A stretch of 64,000 nt of DNA from Marinomonas posidonica IVIA-Po-181 (GCF_000214215.1 NC_015559.1:1240001-1304000), one strand, 5' to 3'; counted from the first letter of the stretch, positions 1 through 9,396 are shown. Notes: generated by a model from the letters alone, not told the origin. Made by a program: numbers and translations.

Positions 1-662
1 CCCCAGCTCAAAACCACAACTGTCATTAGCATGATTTGATTACGCTGCTGTAACACTAAACCGGCAAGGGTTGTCGCGGTTAGTACCACGACAAAACTGG
101 TGAGCCAAATGCCGCCAATCGGTAACAGCTCAAAAAGCCAAGTATTTTCAACCGCGTAGCCGGGGAGTAGCCAAGGGAAGCCAGTAAATAAGACACTTCG
201 ACCTAGTTCGGCTAACAACAGGCTGAACATTACCCAAAAGGTGGCTGGCAGTGCTTTGACGCTATTTTGTAAGCGCCATCCTAACCAAGCTGAAAAGGAC
301 CAAAAGACACTTAAAACGGCGATAAAACAGAAGGTGATCAAGGCGGCAATCAGATCGCCGACTTGGCCGTATTCAGCAATGCTGACAAATACCCACGACA
401 CACTAGAGGCAAATACCCCAAAGGCAACTGACGTGCCTCGCCATAATGCGATTTTGGCGGTTGGACTGGTAATGACCAAGATGGCGTAGAAAAATAGACT
501 AATAAAATAGCCAGGCCAAAAATGGAAAGGGGCAAAGCTAGTGACACCAATTGCACCGGCGATCACGCCAATGAGCAGGGCGGCTGATAGAGGTAAATTT
601 GAGAAAAAGCGAGGAATTCGCCCCGCCATTATATCGGTTGAATCGGGGCGAATGTCTGACAT
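1..662 (-). CDS. lnt: apolipoprotein N-acyltransferase, N-terminal part (cut by window edge)
   Basis: The minus strand is open from an ATG at 662 to the left window edge, about 220 codons. The translation is rich in hydrophobic helices and includes motifs such as GFPWLLPGYA and LPIGGIWLTSF, typical of the membrane half of Lnt, which N-acylates the amino-terminal cysteine of lipoproteins in the inner membrane. The CN-hydrolase catalytic domain lies beyond the window. A second in-frame ATG at 629 begins MAGRIPRFF and could be the true start. The 662 ATG sits one base after the corC stop, which fits translational coupling in the miaB-ybeZYX-lnt operon. Confidence 0.93.
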   Translation of the reverse strand, partial: MSDIRPDSTDIMAGRIPRFFSNLPLSAALLIGVIAGAIGVTSFAPFHFWPGYFISLFFYAILVITSPTAKIALWRGTSVAFGVFASSVSWVFVSIAEYGQVGDLIAALITFCFIAVLSVFWSFSAWLGWRLQNSVKALPATFWVMFSLLLAELGRSVLFTGFPWLLPGYAVENTWLFELLPIGGIWLTSFVVVLTATTLAGLVLQQRNQIMLMTVVVLSW

Positions 663-663
663 C

Positions 664-1533
664 TTAGTCTATCATCTCTTCGGTAACGGATTTTGATACT
701 TGGATGGTTTTCACGCGACGACCGTCGGATTTCACCACTCGAAAATCGAAGTGGTCAAAACTGATGGTTTCATCACGTTGCGGTACATGACCGAATTGTT
801 GCACGAGAATGCCACCAACGGTGTCAAATTCTTCTTCGTTAAGCTCGGCTTTGAAAAACTCGTTAAAGTCCTCAATGGTGCACAGTGCTGGCACCAAATA
901 CACCCCTGCTTCACTGGTGACTTGGATACCTTCATGTTCGAGTTTGTCGGTTTCGTCTTCGATCTCGCCAACAATTTGCTCTAACACATCTTCAATGGTC
1001 ACTAATCCAGACACACTGCCGTATTCATCAAGCACCAGCGCCATGTGGTAGCGCTTGGTTCGAAAGTCGTTAAGCAAGACATTTAAACGCTTACTTTCCG
1101 GAATAAAGTTGGCAGGACGCAAACGCGCTAAAATGTCTTCGTTGGTGATGTCGCCGTCTTTGAACAGTAGTGGTAATAGGTCTTTGGCGAGCAAAACCCC
1201 TAAAATTTCGTCCGAATCTTCACCCACCACAGGGAAGCGTGAGTGAGAAGAATCAATGACTTTGCGAAGCGACGTTTTGGGGTCGTCTTCAGATTTGATG
1301 ACCACCATTTGCGACGGTGGAATCATGATGTCTCGAGCCTGTACTTCAGACACTTCTAAAGCGCCTTCGACAATGGTGAAGGCATCGCGGTCTATGACGT
1401 CAGACTGCACAGCGGTTTCCAGAAGTTGAATGATGTCAGTGCGGCTGCGTGGTTCATCATTAAAGGCTTGAAGGAAACGCTCAAACCAGGATTTATGTTG
1501 ATCGTTGTGTAAGCTCGATCGGTCATCGCTCAT
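664..1533 (-). CDS. corC: CorC/YbeX-type CBS-domain protein
   Basis: The 289-residue protein matches YbeX/CorC in length and layout: an acidic N-terminal segment, a pair of CBS domains at about residues 65-190 (VQARDIMIPPSQMVV, FPVVGEDSDEILGVLLAKDLL, LVLDEYGSVSGLVTIEDVLE) and a C-terminal CorC/HlyC transporter-associated domain ending near residue 285. CBS pairs usually bind adenine nucleotides. The family has been linked to magnesium and cobalt efflux and, through its operon, to ribosome maturation. It lies between ybeY (7 bases upstream) and lnt (1 base downstream), so the genes are probably cotranscribed. Confidence 0.95.
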   Translation of the reverse strand: MSDDRSSLHNDQHKSWFERFLQAFNDEPRSRTDIIQLLETAVQSDVIDRDAFTIVEGALEVSEVQARDIMIPPSQMVVIKSEDDPKTSLRKVIDSSHSRFPVVGEDSDEILGVLLAKDLLPLLFKDGDITNEDILARLRPANFIPESKRLNVLLNDFRTKRYHMALVLDEYGSVSGLVTIEDVLEQIVGEIEDETDKLEHEGIQVTSEAGVYLVPALCTIEDFNEFFKAELNEEEFDTVGGILVQQFGHVPQRDETISFDHFDFRVVKSDGRRVKTIQVSKSVTEEMID

Positions 1534-1540
1534 TAGGGGA

Positions 1541-2008
1541 TTAACTCTCTTTTATCAAATAAGGGTCGGAAATCGACAAAGAAGCCAATAATTCGGTTTC
1601 TAAGTTTTCCATTTCTTCAGCGTCATCGTCATTTATATGGTCATAGCCACGTAAATGCAAGATGCCATGAATCGTCATATGAGCCCAGTGGTCGAATAGG
1701 GCTTTTTGCTGTTCATTGGCTTCTTTGCTAACGACTTGTTGGCAAATCACAAGATCGCCAAGTAAGGGGAGCTCAATGCCAGGTGGCGCCTCAAAAGGAA
1801 ACGACAAAACATTGGTGGGTTTGTCTTTACCACGATATTCGTGATTGAGTGCCTGGCTTTCCTCTTCGTCCACGATGCGAATCGTCACTTCGTATTCTTC
1901 ACCAGAGGTGGGTAAGGCTTTTGCAACCCATAAGCGAAAGTCAGCTTCACTAGGAAGCTGATCTGTTTGTTCGGTGGCAATTTGCAAGTCGAGTTCTAAA
2001 TCTGGCAT
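1541..2008 (-). CDS. ybeY: endoribonuclease YbeY
   Basis: The 155-residue protein carries the YbeY signature [11 protein letters not shown] near residue 115, whose three histidines bind the catalytic zinc. YbeY takes part in 16S rRNA 3' end maturation and ribosome quality control. Length is normal. The start ATG shares its A with the TGA stop of the upstream phoH-like gene (TGATG), a classic coupling arrangement. The gene is followed after 7 bases by corC. Confidence 0.96.
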   Translation of the reverse strand: MPDLELDLQIATEQTDQLPSEADFRLWVAKALPTSGEEYEVTIRIVDEEESQALNHEYRGKDKPTNVLSFPFEAPPGIELPLLGDLVICQQVVSKEANEQQKALFDHWAHMTIHGILHLRGYDHINDDDAEEMENLETELLASLSISDPYLIKES

Positions 2009-3057
2009 CAGCTTTCCTTGCTCGACTGTTCTGCTTGAGCCGCCGCTGCACGGGCTTCATTGCGCGCTTTCTTTTCGGCTTCGGTTTCTTCGTCGAACTT
2101 ATCGTAGGCTTCAACAATACGCTGAACCAATGGATGGCGGACCACATCAGACGAGCCGAAGGTAGTGATGCTGATGCCCTTGACGTCTTTTAATACATGC
2201 ATGGCTTGTGCTAAACCAGATGACGTGCCACGTGGTAAGTCCACCTGAGTTCGGTCACCTGTAATCACCGCCGTTGAGCCAAATCCAATGCGCGTCAAAA
2301 ACATCTTCATCTGTTCACGTGTGGTGTTTTGACTTTCATCCAGAATGATAAAGGCGTTGTTTAGGGTACGACCACGCATGAAGGCCAAAGGAGCAATTTC
2401 AATGACGTTTTTTTCAATCAGTTTGTCGACCAATTCAAAGCCCAGCATCTCGTACAAGGCATCGTACAAAGGGCGTAAATATGGGTCGATTTTTTGTGAT
2501 AAATCACCTGGTAGGAAGCCCAATTTCTCACCGGCTTCCACCGCAGGGCGAACCAACATGATGCGTTCCACCCGATCGGCTTCTAAAGCTTCTACTGCAC
2601 AGGCTACCGCAAGGTAAGTTTTACCTGTACCAGCCGGGCCAATACCAAAGTTAATGTCGTGTTTGCGAATTTGCGTGACATAATTTTGCTGGTTTTGACC
2701 TTTGGGTTTGATGAAGGCTTTACGGGTTTTGATCACCACTTGATCACTGTGACTGCGTTTGTTGCGGGTCAGGGATTCAATGGCAGACTCCTGTAAATAC
2801 AGGTGAACCGTTTCTGGTGATACTTGTGGGTTAGCTAATGCTTCACGGTATAGGTTCTGCAACAAGGTTTTGGCAGCCATGACGTGTTCAGCATTGTCGC
2901 CAGAAAGGTCGAATAACTCGCCTCGATAGCGAATCTCGACCTCAAGGCGTTTTTCAATTAGTTTGATGTTTTCATCGAGTTGGCCGCACATGCCAGCCAA
3001 GGCATCGACATTGGCTGGTGTTAAGCGAATTTGTTGAGTTGTCTGTGTGGTTTCCAA
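2008..3057 (-). CDS. ybeZ: PhoH-like ATPase YbeZ
   Basis: The 349-residue protein has a short N-terminal nucleic-acid-binding-like region and a PhoH P-loop ATPase domain. The Walker A motif GPAGTGKT is at residues 140-147 and the Walker B region is [11 protein letters not shown]. YbeZ partners with the neighbouring nuclease YbeY in RNA metabolism. The C-terminal 30 residues are Glu/Ala/Lys-rich and probably disordered. The stop overlaps the ybeY start by one base, and miaB ends 13 bases upstream. Confidence 0.95.
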   Translation of the reverse strand: METTQTTQQIRLTPANVDALAGMCGQLDENIKLIEKRLEVEIRYRGELFDLSGDNAEHVMAAKTLLQNLYREALANPQVSPETVHLYLQESAIESLTRNKRSHSDQVVIKTRKAFIKPKGQNQQNYVTQIRKHDINFGIGPAGTGKTYLAVACAVEALEADRVERIMLVRPAVEAGEKLGFLPGDLSQKIDPYLRPLYDALYEMLGFELVDKLIEKNVIEIAPLAFMRGRTLNNAFIILDESQNTTREQMKMFLTRIGFGSTAVITGDRTQVDLPRGTSSGLAQAMHVLKDVKGISITTFGSSDVVRHPLVQRIVEAYDKFDEETEAEKKARNEARAAAAQAEQSSKES

Positions 3058-3070
3058 GGGCTACCTGTGC

Positions 3071-4426
3071 TTATTGAATGACGAAGTCGTTGTCGAGTTC
3101 AGAGCTGATCAATTCACCTAGTAGGGAATTGGGGTAAGCATCTGTAATGACAACGTCGGCAAATTTACCAATTAATTGTGGGTCAGACGCACGGAAGTTC
3201 ACAATCCGATTGTTTTCCGTACGGCCTTGAAGTTGTCCAGGATCACGCGGTGAGTAACCACTGATCAAAATACGCTTCACTTCGCCAACCATGGCCAAGC
3301 TAATGTCAAACGCTTGTTGACTGATACGACGTTGTAAAATCGCCAAACGCTCTTTTTTCAACTCTTCAGGGGTGTCGTCTGCCAGGTCGGAGGCTGGTGT
3401 GCCAGGACGTTGACTGTAGACAAAACTGAACGAGTGATCAAAGCCAATTTCTTGGATCAGATTCATGGTATCAACAAAGTCGTCATCGGTTTCACCTGGG
3501 AAGCCGATAATGAAGTCGGACGATAAACTGATGCCAGGGCGCGCGTCTTTAATTCGGTTAATTTTATCAATGTAATACTGACGATCGTGGCCGCGTTTCA
3601 TGGCGCTTAGAATGTTGTCGGCACCACTTTGTACTGGTAAGTGCAAATGACTCACCAGTTTTGGCTCGGTGCGAAACGCTTCGATCAAACTGTCGGTGAA
3701 TTCCACTGGGTGCGACGTCGTGAAACGAATACGCTCAATGCCATCGATGCGCGCCACGGCGTGAATCACGTCGGCCAAGTCGGCTTCATCGCCTTCTTCA
3801 GTTTCGCCACGGTAGGCGTTGACATTTTGACCCAGCAAATGGATTTCACGCACACCTTGTTCTGCCAACTGAGACGCTTCCAACAAAATGCTGTCAAAAG
3901 GACGGCTGACTTCTTCACCACGGGTGTAAGGTACAACACAGAAAGTACAGTATTTGCTGCAACCTTCCATAATGGAAACAAAGGCTTCGGCCCCTTCTAC
4001 ACGTGGTGCCGGCAAGTGGTCAAACTTTTCGATTTCAGGGAAGGTGACATCGGTAATGGGAATGTGTGTGGCAGCGGCATTCACCATTTCTGGCAGTTTG
4101 TGCAAGGTTTGCGGGCCAAAAATCATATCCACGTGCTTGGCGCGTTTACGAATGTTGTCGCCTTCTTGGCTGGCCACACAACCGCCAACCCCAATCACTA
4201 GATCAGGATTTTTCTGTTTAAGTTTCTTCCAGCGACCAAGTTGGTGAAATACCTTGTCTTGCGCTTTTTCACGAATCGAACAGGTGTTAAGAAGCAGGAC
4301 ATCTGCTTCGTCTGCATTGTCTGTCAGCTCCATCTCATGACTTTCGCCTAATAAGTCGGCCATACGTGAAGAATCGTATTCGTTCATCTGACAGCCATGA
4401 GTTTGGATAAAGAGTTTTTTTGCCAT
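3071..4426 (-). CDS. miaB: tRNA-2-methylthio-N6-dimethylallyladenosine synthase MiaB
   Basis: The 451-residue radical-SAM methylthiotransferase methylthiolates i6A37 in tRNAs that read UNN codons. The N-terminal UPF0004 domain holds the three auxiliary-cluster cysteines (about C12, C49, C83). The radical SAM motif CSKYCTFC gives Cys156, 160 and 163. The C-terminal TRAM domain spans about residues 385-445. Length equals the family norm. It is the first gene of the leftward miaB-ybeZ-ybeY-corC-lnt cluster. The 130 bases upstream (4427-4558) are AT-rich and likely hold the operon promoter. Confidence 0.97.
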   Translation of the reverse strand: MAKKLFIQTHGCQMNEYDSSRMADLLGESHEMELTDNADEADVLLLNTCSIREKAQDKVFHQLGRWKKLKQKNPDLVIGVGGCVASQEGDNIRKRAKHVDMIFGPQTLHKLPEMVNAAATHIPITDVTFPEIEKFDHLPAPRVEGAEAFVSIMEGCSKYCTFCVVPYTRGEEVSRPFDSILLEASQLAEQGVREIHLLGQNVNAYRGETEEGDEADLADVIHAVARIDGIERIRFTTSHPVEFTDSLIEAFRTEPKLVSHLHLPVQSGADNILSAMKRGHDRQYYIDKINRIKDARPGISLSSDFIIGFPGETDDDFVDTMNLIQEIGFDHSFSFVYSQRPGTPASDLADDTPEELKKERLAILQRRISQQAFDISLAMVGEVKRILISGYSPRDPGQLQGRTENNRIVNFRASDPQLIGKFADVVITDAYPNSLLGELISSELDNDFVIQ

Positions 4427-4639
4427 GTAACCTATAAACCTAAAAAAGAATTCGTCATATCGACTTTGCGCTTATTATATTTGGCTTTGCTTCCGAATCC
4501 CAGACTTGTCATTCATTCCCACCATTTTTAATGCAAATATGACGACATTTTCCACGTTTTGGTGGCACTTAATGGGGAAAATCTTCACAATACAGCCCAT
4601 ATACGATTGGAGGCTTTATTTGCTGGAGGCGAAGAGCAG

Positions 4640-5320
4640 GTGTTGTTGCGCAGTTTAATCATATTACTTACCTTTTCCAGTATGGCCTATGCGGAAGAGC
4701 AAAAGCCCAATTTCGCAGTGGGTCAGGGCTATGGATTGCTAGATCGTAAATCTTTGCTAAACATCGACTTCAAAGTAAATATCCCGATTAATGATTACCT
4801 GTCGACCCAGGTGTTGTTAAACAGTAATTATTTGATCACGGGTTCCAGTAAGGACAGTTTTGCTCAGTCTGAATTCTTCTCAAATTGGTTTATCCATAAT
4901 CAATATGGTCGTCTTGGCATTGGCTTAGGTGTGAGTGAGTTAGAGCCCATGGATGAGGACGTCAAAAGTGAGCGCGAAGTCATAGGGCAGTTCATGGGGG
5001 ACATGTTTCTTGGCAATGTGACTTTGGCGGTAAACACCCAATCCAATCAAGCTACCTTGAGTAACATTACCAGTTCGCGTTTGGGCGTAAGTTATTACCG
5101 ATCGGAGAACGTACGTTTTTCTTTGTATCGCGAAAAATACAATAATTTGGATACTGGTTGGCGATTTGAAAGTTATTACCAGCCGAAAAAATATCGCGAT
5201 ATGGCCAGTGTTGGGGTGATAGTACGAACGGGTAAACAATATGATTACCTTGGCGCTGTGATCCAATATTACTTTGACTACGATGTGACACTACAAGAGC
5301 GAGAACGACGTTTCAATTAG
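4640..5320 (+). CDS. exported protein, probably outer-membrane beta-barrel, unknown function
   Basis: I place the start at GTG 4640. A GGAGG Shine-Dalgarno lies about 10 bases upstream, and the product then begins with a signal peptide (LLRSLIILLTFSSMAYA, cleavage before EEQKPN). A longer reading from ATG 4559 would add 27 residues before it. The mature part, about 208 residues, has alternating aromatic/polar strands (SRLGVSYYRSENVRFSLYRE, VIQYYFDYDVTL) as in an outer-membrane barrel. I do not recognise the family. It converges on the OmpA-like gene with a 4-base overlap. Confidence 0.75.
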   Translation: MLLRSLIILLTFSSMAYAEEQKPNFAVGQGYGLLDRKSLLNIDFKVNIPINDYLSTQVLLNSNYLITGSSKDSFAQSEFFSNWFIHNQYGRLGIGLGVSELEPMDEDVKSEREVIGQFMGDMFLGNVTLAVNTQSNQATLSNITSSRLGVSYYRSENVRFSLYREKYNNLDTGWRFESYYQPKKYRDMASVGVIVRTGKQYDYLGAVIQYYFDYDVTLQERERRFN

Positions 5321-6312
5321 TTCGTTTGAGCCGGATTTTCCAGCTCATCGACACTCCAAATGGTCCATTTGGGCAGAGTCACTTGTTTGCTTTCCTGTAA
5401 TCTTTCTAACAAGCGGATCTTGACTCGTCGATTTTGTTGACGATGATGCGCCGTGTCATTATCGACCATTGGCTGTGTTGCACCATACCCTTGAGTCATG
5501 ATTCTTTGCTCATCAATCACATACTCTTTTTCTAGGTAACCGGCGACTTGCTCAGCGCGTTGCTGAGATAGCCTCATATTGTGTTGAGTCTGACCACTTG
5601 AATCTGTGTGCCCTTGTATTAAGACTAAACTGTCTGGCTGTTGGAGCAGTGTCAAAATAAACGGCTGTAATAACTGTTTCTGTCGTTTAGATAAATGGTA
5701 TTGATTGAGTCTGAAGGGCATGCGCCAAGAGTCTATTAAGTCATTCTTTAGTGGCGTTAAAATACGAGCGATGACACGACGGTTTTGGTGATTGCTGGCT
5801 GACGTGGCGTCAGCGACGATAGGTCGTTGTTGACCATAACCCAGAGGAATAATACGTTTTGGTGCTATCTGAAAGCGGGTAATTAAAAGGTCCGCAAGGG
5901 CATCGGCACGTTTCTTTGAAAGCAATAAATTATAGCGAGGTGATCCTTGGCTGTCGGTATGACCTTCTATGTAAATAAGGCTGTCAGGATGCTTGTTAAG
6001 AGTGTCGGCAAGTGTTGCTAATTGAGAGTGAAAGTGGTCATTGAGTTGGTATTGATTGGTGTCGAACTGGGCCTGAAAACGCACGTTATAATGCACTGTG
6101 TTGGTGAGCGCACAGCCTTGATTATCGATGGCGCTGCCTGAAGGCGTATTAGGGCATAAATCACGTGGGTTAATGACACCATCTCGGTCTGAGTCTTGTA
6201 ACTGATCTTTTAACGAGTCGGGATACAAAGAGGCCGCACAAACCAAGGCACTCTCTAGGGAAAGGCTAAGAAGGCAAACGCATATAGCAGTCCTTGCTAC
6301 AGAGAGGATCAT
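5317..6312 (-). CDS. secreted protein with two tandem OmpA-like peptidoglycan-binding domains
   Basis: The 331-residue protein has a signal peptide (ending near SALVCA), a calcium-binding thrombospondin-type segment (DRDGVINPRDLCPNTPSG) and then two OmpA/MotB domains at about residues 75-185 and 195-310. Each carries the GHTDS(Q/S)G and NRRV(I/K) signatures for diaminopimelate binding. One such domain is usual, so the duplication is unusual. It probably tethers the envelope to peptidoglycan. There is no barrel domain in front, so it is not OmpA itself. The start ATG 6312 is the only good one ahead of the signal sequence. Confidence 0.85.
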   Translation of the reverse strand: MILSVARTAICVCLLSLSLESALVCAASLYPDSLKDQLQDSDRDGVINPRDLCPNTPSGSAIDNQGCALTNTVHYNVRFQAQFDTNQYQLNDHFHSQLATLADTLNKHPDSLIYIEGHTDSQGSPRYNLLLSKKRADALADLLITRFQIAPKRIIPLGYGQQRPIVADATSASNHQNRRVIARILTPLKNDLIDSWRMPFRLNQYHLSKRQKQLLQPFILTLLQQPDSLVLIQGHTDSSGQTQHNMRLSQQRAEQVAGYLEKEYVIDEQRIMTQGYGATQPMVDNDTAHHRQQNRRVKIRLLERLQESKQVTLPKWTIWSVDELENPAQTN

Positions 6313-6392
6313 GTCAATGGCTCATAGATCGAAAATGAATGTTGGTGAATATAAAGATACTTGCTTTATCGACATATTGAATCCCTTATCAG

Positions 6393-6848
6393 TCATGTTA
6401 AATGCTGATGAATGTAGTCCCAGTCCTCTCCGCGAATTGGCATAATCGACAAGCGACTGCCTTTTTGAGTCAGTGGCATTTCGTTTAAGGCGGTGTCTGC
6501 TTTGAGTTCTGCTAAGGTAATGAGCCGTGGAAATTTTGTCACAAACGCCACGTCGACCATAAACCATCTAGGTTGAGCAGGGGTTGACTTAACATCAAAG
6601 TAGCGGCTTTTCGGGCCCCAACTGGTGTAATCCGGATACGCTTCCTTGACGACTTCGGCGACCCCAACAATGCCGGCTGGTTTGCAACTTGAATGGTAGA
6701 AGAAAATTTGGTCGCCAAGTTGCATCGACTTCATGAAATTTCTAGCTTGGTAATTGCGCACGCCATCCCAAGGTGAGACTTGCATCTTAGCGAGATCATC
6801 AATGGAAAAAGCGTCTGGTTCAGACTTCATTAGCCAGTAATTTGGCAT
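6393..6848 (-). CDS. EVE-domain protein
   Basis: The 151-residue protein is almost entirely an EVE domain: MPNYWLMKSEPDAFSIDDL, WDGVRNYQARNFMKSM, GDQIFFYHSS and GIVGVAEV are diagnostic. EVE domains are PUA-like folds that bind modified nucleobases in DNA or RNA. The start at 6848 is preferred over 6893 because GAGGTAA lies just upstream and the family begins at this MPNYW. Nothing nearby points to a specific partner. Confidence 0.9.
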   Translation of the reverse strand: MPNYWLMKSEPDAFSIDDLAKMQVSPWDGVRNYQARNFMKSMQLGDQIFFYHSSCKPAGIVGVAEVVKEAYPDYTSWGPKSRYFDVKSTPAQPRWFMVDVAFVTKFPRLITLAELKADTALNEMPLTQKGSRLSIMPIRGEDWDYIHQHLT

Positions 6849-6985
6849 CGTTACCTCGTTTCGTTTGCATAATGAAACATTCTCTTTGTTCATCCTTACA
6901 GAGATTCTAACTACAATAAAAGCCTGACGCTATTAAATTAGCCAATACCATGATTAGCCGCAACGCTTTTGGCTAATGATAATGG

Positions 6986-8095
6986 ATGGGAAAGATGAGC
7001 CATTTTGCCTGTAAAGAATTTTCTTCCTTAGAAAAAGAACTTAAAGATGACTTGCTAGAGTGCTATGTAGAAGCGCAGCAAGAAATTGAAGAGATCATTA
7101 ATAGTATCGAAAGTGATGGATTCTCCTTTGATAAATTAGATGAATTATTTCGATCATTGCACAGTATGAAGGGCAACTGCTCAGTGTGTTTTTTGGATCC
7201 ACTGGTGGGTGTTTTGCACAAGTTAGAAGAAATCGTCGATGGCATGCGCGGCGGTTACATTCAATATCATCAACATTTTGGTGATCTGATCAATGTCGTC
7301 ATCGACAAAGTGCATGCTCTGTTAAAAGACATTTATCAGTCTCATGTGGCTGAGAGTGCATTACGTGACCTGCTGCAACAGGGTCTGGATAATATCTATG
7401 CTCAAGAAGAAGATGCAGAGCGTCCGGAATTGGCGGCCAAGTTATTAAGACAGTGTTCAAATCAAGTGATGGAAGAGGAAAAGAAGGATGACACTTCTTC
7501 CTTGATTATCACGGTAGAATTCACTGAACAACAGCAAGTGGACATTGATCTGTTTGCTGGCTTTAGTCACAAACTCAACCGACTATTGGGCTATTCTTCT
7601 GAACGCAGTGAGCGCATTCTGAAACTTTGTCAGTTAATCAATGCTGAGTTAAGAGAGCCAGTTGACCCTTGCCAACTGAGTGCGGCCGCTTACATGCATA
7701 ACATGGGCATGGCGGTGATATTAAACTGCAAAGACGACGAAGAGGCGAAAAAGGAAGCCACGAAGAATCACCCCATGGTTGGAGCTAAGCTGTTATCTAA
7801 GCATGACGGTTGGGAAGACGCGGTCGACATAGTGAAAGCCCATAAAGAACGATTCGATGGCACAGGTTACCCTGAAGGCTTAGTTGGTCCCTTAATTCCA
7901 CAAGGTGCGTTCATTTTGTCTATGGCGGTGATGTTTATTGATAGTGTGTGGGGCAAATCCGGCAGCGAATACAACAAAAGTGCCATGCGTGCCGTGCAAT
8001 CGGTGAATTTCGAAAGTGGTAAAGGTTTCCCTCAGCATCTTCTTGAATCCTTTAATGCGGCCATTCGTAAAGTGCTGGTAGCGAAACGCAAATAA
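6986..8095 (+). CDS. Hpt domain fused to a degenerate HD-GYP domain
   Basis: The 369-residue protein has no membrane segment. Residues about 20-125 form a histidine phosphotransfer domain, with the phospho-acceptor His in SLHSMKGN. Residues about 190-360 form an HD-GYP fold with KERFDGTGYPEGL retained. The HD motif reads YMHNMGMA (HN rather than HD), and the usual ADxxDA segment is altered to AVMFIDSV. Metal binding and c-di-GMP hydrolysis are therefore doubtful, and it may be a phosphorelay-controlled regulatory protein. ATG 6995 is an alternative start. Neither start has a strong Shine-Dalgarno. No kinase gene is adjacent. Confidence 0.85.
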   Translation: MGKMSHFACKEFSSLEKELKDDLLECYVEAQQEIEEIINSIESDGFSFDKLDELFRSLHSMKGNCSVCFLDPLVGVLHKLEEIVDGMRGGYIQYHQHFGDLINVVIDKVHALLKDIYQSHVAESALRDLLQQGLDNIYAQEEDAERPELAAKLLRQCSNQVMEEEKKDDTSSLIITVEFTEQQQVDIDLFAGFSHKLNRLLGYSSERSERILKLCQLINAELREPVDPCQLSAAAYMHNMGMAVILNCKDDEEAKKEATKNHPMVGAKLLSKHDGWEDAVDIVKAHKERFDGTGYPEGLVGPLIPQGAFILSMAVMFIDSVWGKSGSEYNKSAMRAVQSVNFESGKGFPQHLLESFNAAIRKVLVAKRK

Positions 8096-8192
8096 AGCGT
8101 GTCGCTACCCTGCATCCTGAAGGGATCCTTGTTATGATGAGTTTTTTTACCCTGTTGTGATTCTATTGTTAGGATTCTATTGCTAGCCGCTT

Positions 8193-9146
8193 ATGACCCC
8201 CGCTTTGCTGCCTTTGGTGTTTCACCCACATTACAGTATTCCATTTCCTGCAGGACACCGATTCCCCATGCACAAGTTTCGCTTATTAGCCGATACGTTG
8301 CGGGAGCAGGGGATTTTAACCTCAGAAAACGAATACCAGCCTGAGCCCTTGTCATTGGCTGTGCTTATGGCCGCTCATGATAAACAGTATGTACACAGAT
8401 TCATTCGCGGTGAGCTGACGGCAAAAGAAGAAAAAGACATTGGCTTGCCTTGGTCAGAATGGCTGGTGGAACGGACGCTTAGAGCCGTTTCAGGCACCAT
8501 ATTGACCAGTCAATTAGCCTTGCAACATGGTTTGGCCTGTCATCTGGCGGGCGGTACGCATCATGCTCACCCTGCCCATGGTGCGGGATTTTGCATCTTT
8601 AATGACCTTGCTGTGGCCGCGCTTAATCTGGTGAACACAAAGCAAGCCAAAAAGGTCTTAATTTTAGACTGTGATGTTCACCAAGGGGATGGCACCATTG
8701 CCTTCTTTCCTGATCACCCCAACATAGTGCCGGTTTCTTGGCATTGCGAAGAAAACTACCCCAACGTTAAGCAAACCGCTGGCATTAACATCGCCATCCC
8801 TAAAGGTGCTACTGACGAGACCTATCTCGAAATTCTCAAGGACACCTTGCCTACCTTACTTGCAGAGCATCGAGCTGATTTTATCTTCTACGATGCTGGT
8901 GTAGACGTGCATCAAGAGGATCGCCTAGGGTATGTAAAACTCAGTGATCAAGGGGTGTTGGCAAGAGACACATACGTCATCAAAACCTGCCTTGACCAAG
9001 GCATTCCAACGGCTTGTGTTATTGGCGGCGGATACGATCGAGAAGAAGACAAAGTGGCTTGGCGTCACAGTTTACTGCACCAAGCTGCGCAACAGGTTTG
9101 GCACGCGCATCCTAAGATAAAAGGATTTAGAAAGCCTTCGCTTTGA
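8193..9146 (+). CDS. histone deacetylase family (AcuC/class II-like) hydrolase
   Basis: The 317-residue protein is a zinc amidohydrolase of the HDAC superfamily: LPLVFHPHYSIPFPAGHRFP at the start, HLAGGTHHAHPAHGAGFCIF with the charge-relay histidines, LILDCDVHQGDGT and FYDAGVDVHQEDRLG with metal-binding Asp/His residues. Bacterial members deacetylate acetyl-lysine, polyamines or small acetylated metabolites; the substrate here cannot be told. The catalytic tyrosine region GGGYDRE is present near residue 285. A perfect 15-base palindrome at 9141-9155 overlaps the stop codon. Confidence 0.92.
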   Translation: MTPALLPLVFHPHYSIPFPAGHRFPMHKFRLLADTLREQGILTSENEYQPEPLSLAVLMAAHDKQYVHRFIRGELTAKEEKDIGLPWSEWLVERTLRAVSGTILTSQLALQHGLACHLAGGTHHAHPAHGAGFCIFNDLAVAALNLVNTKQAKKVLILDCDVHQGDGTIAFFPDHPNIVPVSWHCEENYPNVKQTAGINIAIPKGATDETYLEILKDTLPTLLAEHRADFIFYDAGVDVHQEDRLGYVKLSDQGVLARDTYVIKTCLDQGIPTACVIGGGYDREEDKVAWRHSLLHQAAQQVWHAHPKIKGFRKPSL

Positions 9147-9223
9147 TTATCAAAGTAGGTGTTTGGAGCGTGATGAACAAATTGACGGTCCATGTTTGAC
9201 TTTTCTGTAGGAAATAACGCAAG

Positions 9224-9283
9224 ATGAAATACATGAAAACACGTCCATCACATCAAGTCGCTCGAATTATCATCATTCCTTAG
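9224..9283 (+). CDS. putative leader peptide with four consecutive isoleucine codons
   Basis: A 19-codon reading frame, MKYMKTRPSHQVARIIIIP, with an AGGAAA Shine-Dalgarno-like sequence about 11 bases before the ATG. The run ATT ATC ATC ATT just before the stop is what a transcription-attenuation leader uses as control codons. Its codons overlap one arm of the RNA structure described in the next entry. I infer a regulatory peptide rather than a functional protein. I have not matched it to a known leader family. Confidence 0.55.
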   Translation: MKYMKTRPSHQVARIIIIP

Positions 9284-9342
9284 GAATGGTGGGGTTTGAT
9301 GTGCGTTATGGTTCAGAAACCCACCTTTGAGGTGGGTTTTTT
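9249..9342 (+). promoter_or_regulatory. attenuator-like alternative RNA structures
   Basis: Four segments can pair in two exclusive ways. Segment 1 (9249-9259, CACATCAAGTC) pairs with segment 2 (9293-9303, GGTTTGATGTG) over 11 positions including two G-U pairs, enclosing a small hairpin CATTCC/GGAATG (9274-9288). Segment 2 (9288-9297, GGTGGGGTTT) can instead pair with segment 3 (9317-9325, AAACCCACC) with one bulged G. Segment 3 otherwise forms the terminator with segment 4 (9330-9339). A ribosome stalled on the Ile codons (9266-9277) would cover the small hairpin and free segment 2. This is inference from sequence alone. Confidence 0.6.
9317..9342 (+). terminator. intrinsic terminator in the leader, upstream of the kinase gene
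   Basis: A perfect 10-base stem AAACCCACCT / AGGTGGGTTT with a 3-base loop runs straight into six T residues. It lies 54 bases before the kinase start, so it would stop transcription from the leader unless the alternative structure forms. Confidence 0.85.
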
Positions 9343-9396
9343 ATGTCTGCCTCAAAGAAAGCACTTTTAAAAAAAGTATTTTACTAAGGAGGCAAT

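Noticed and set aside
3641..4201. 186-codon plus-strand frame opposite miaB
   Set aside because: It lies wholly antisense to a confirmed miaB gene and its sequence has no domain character.
9141..9155. 15-base palindrome CTTTGATTATCAAAG at the end of the deacetylase gene
   Set aside because: It overlaps the stop codon, is AT-rich and lacks a T run, so I do not call it a terminator or operator.
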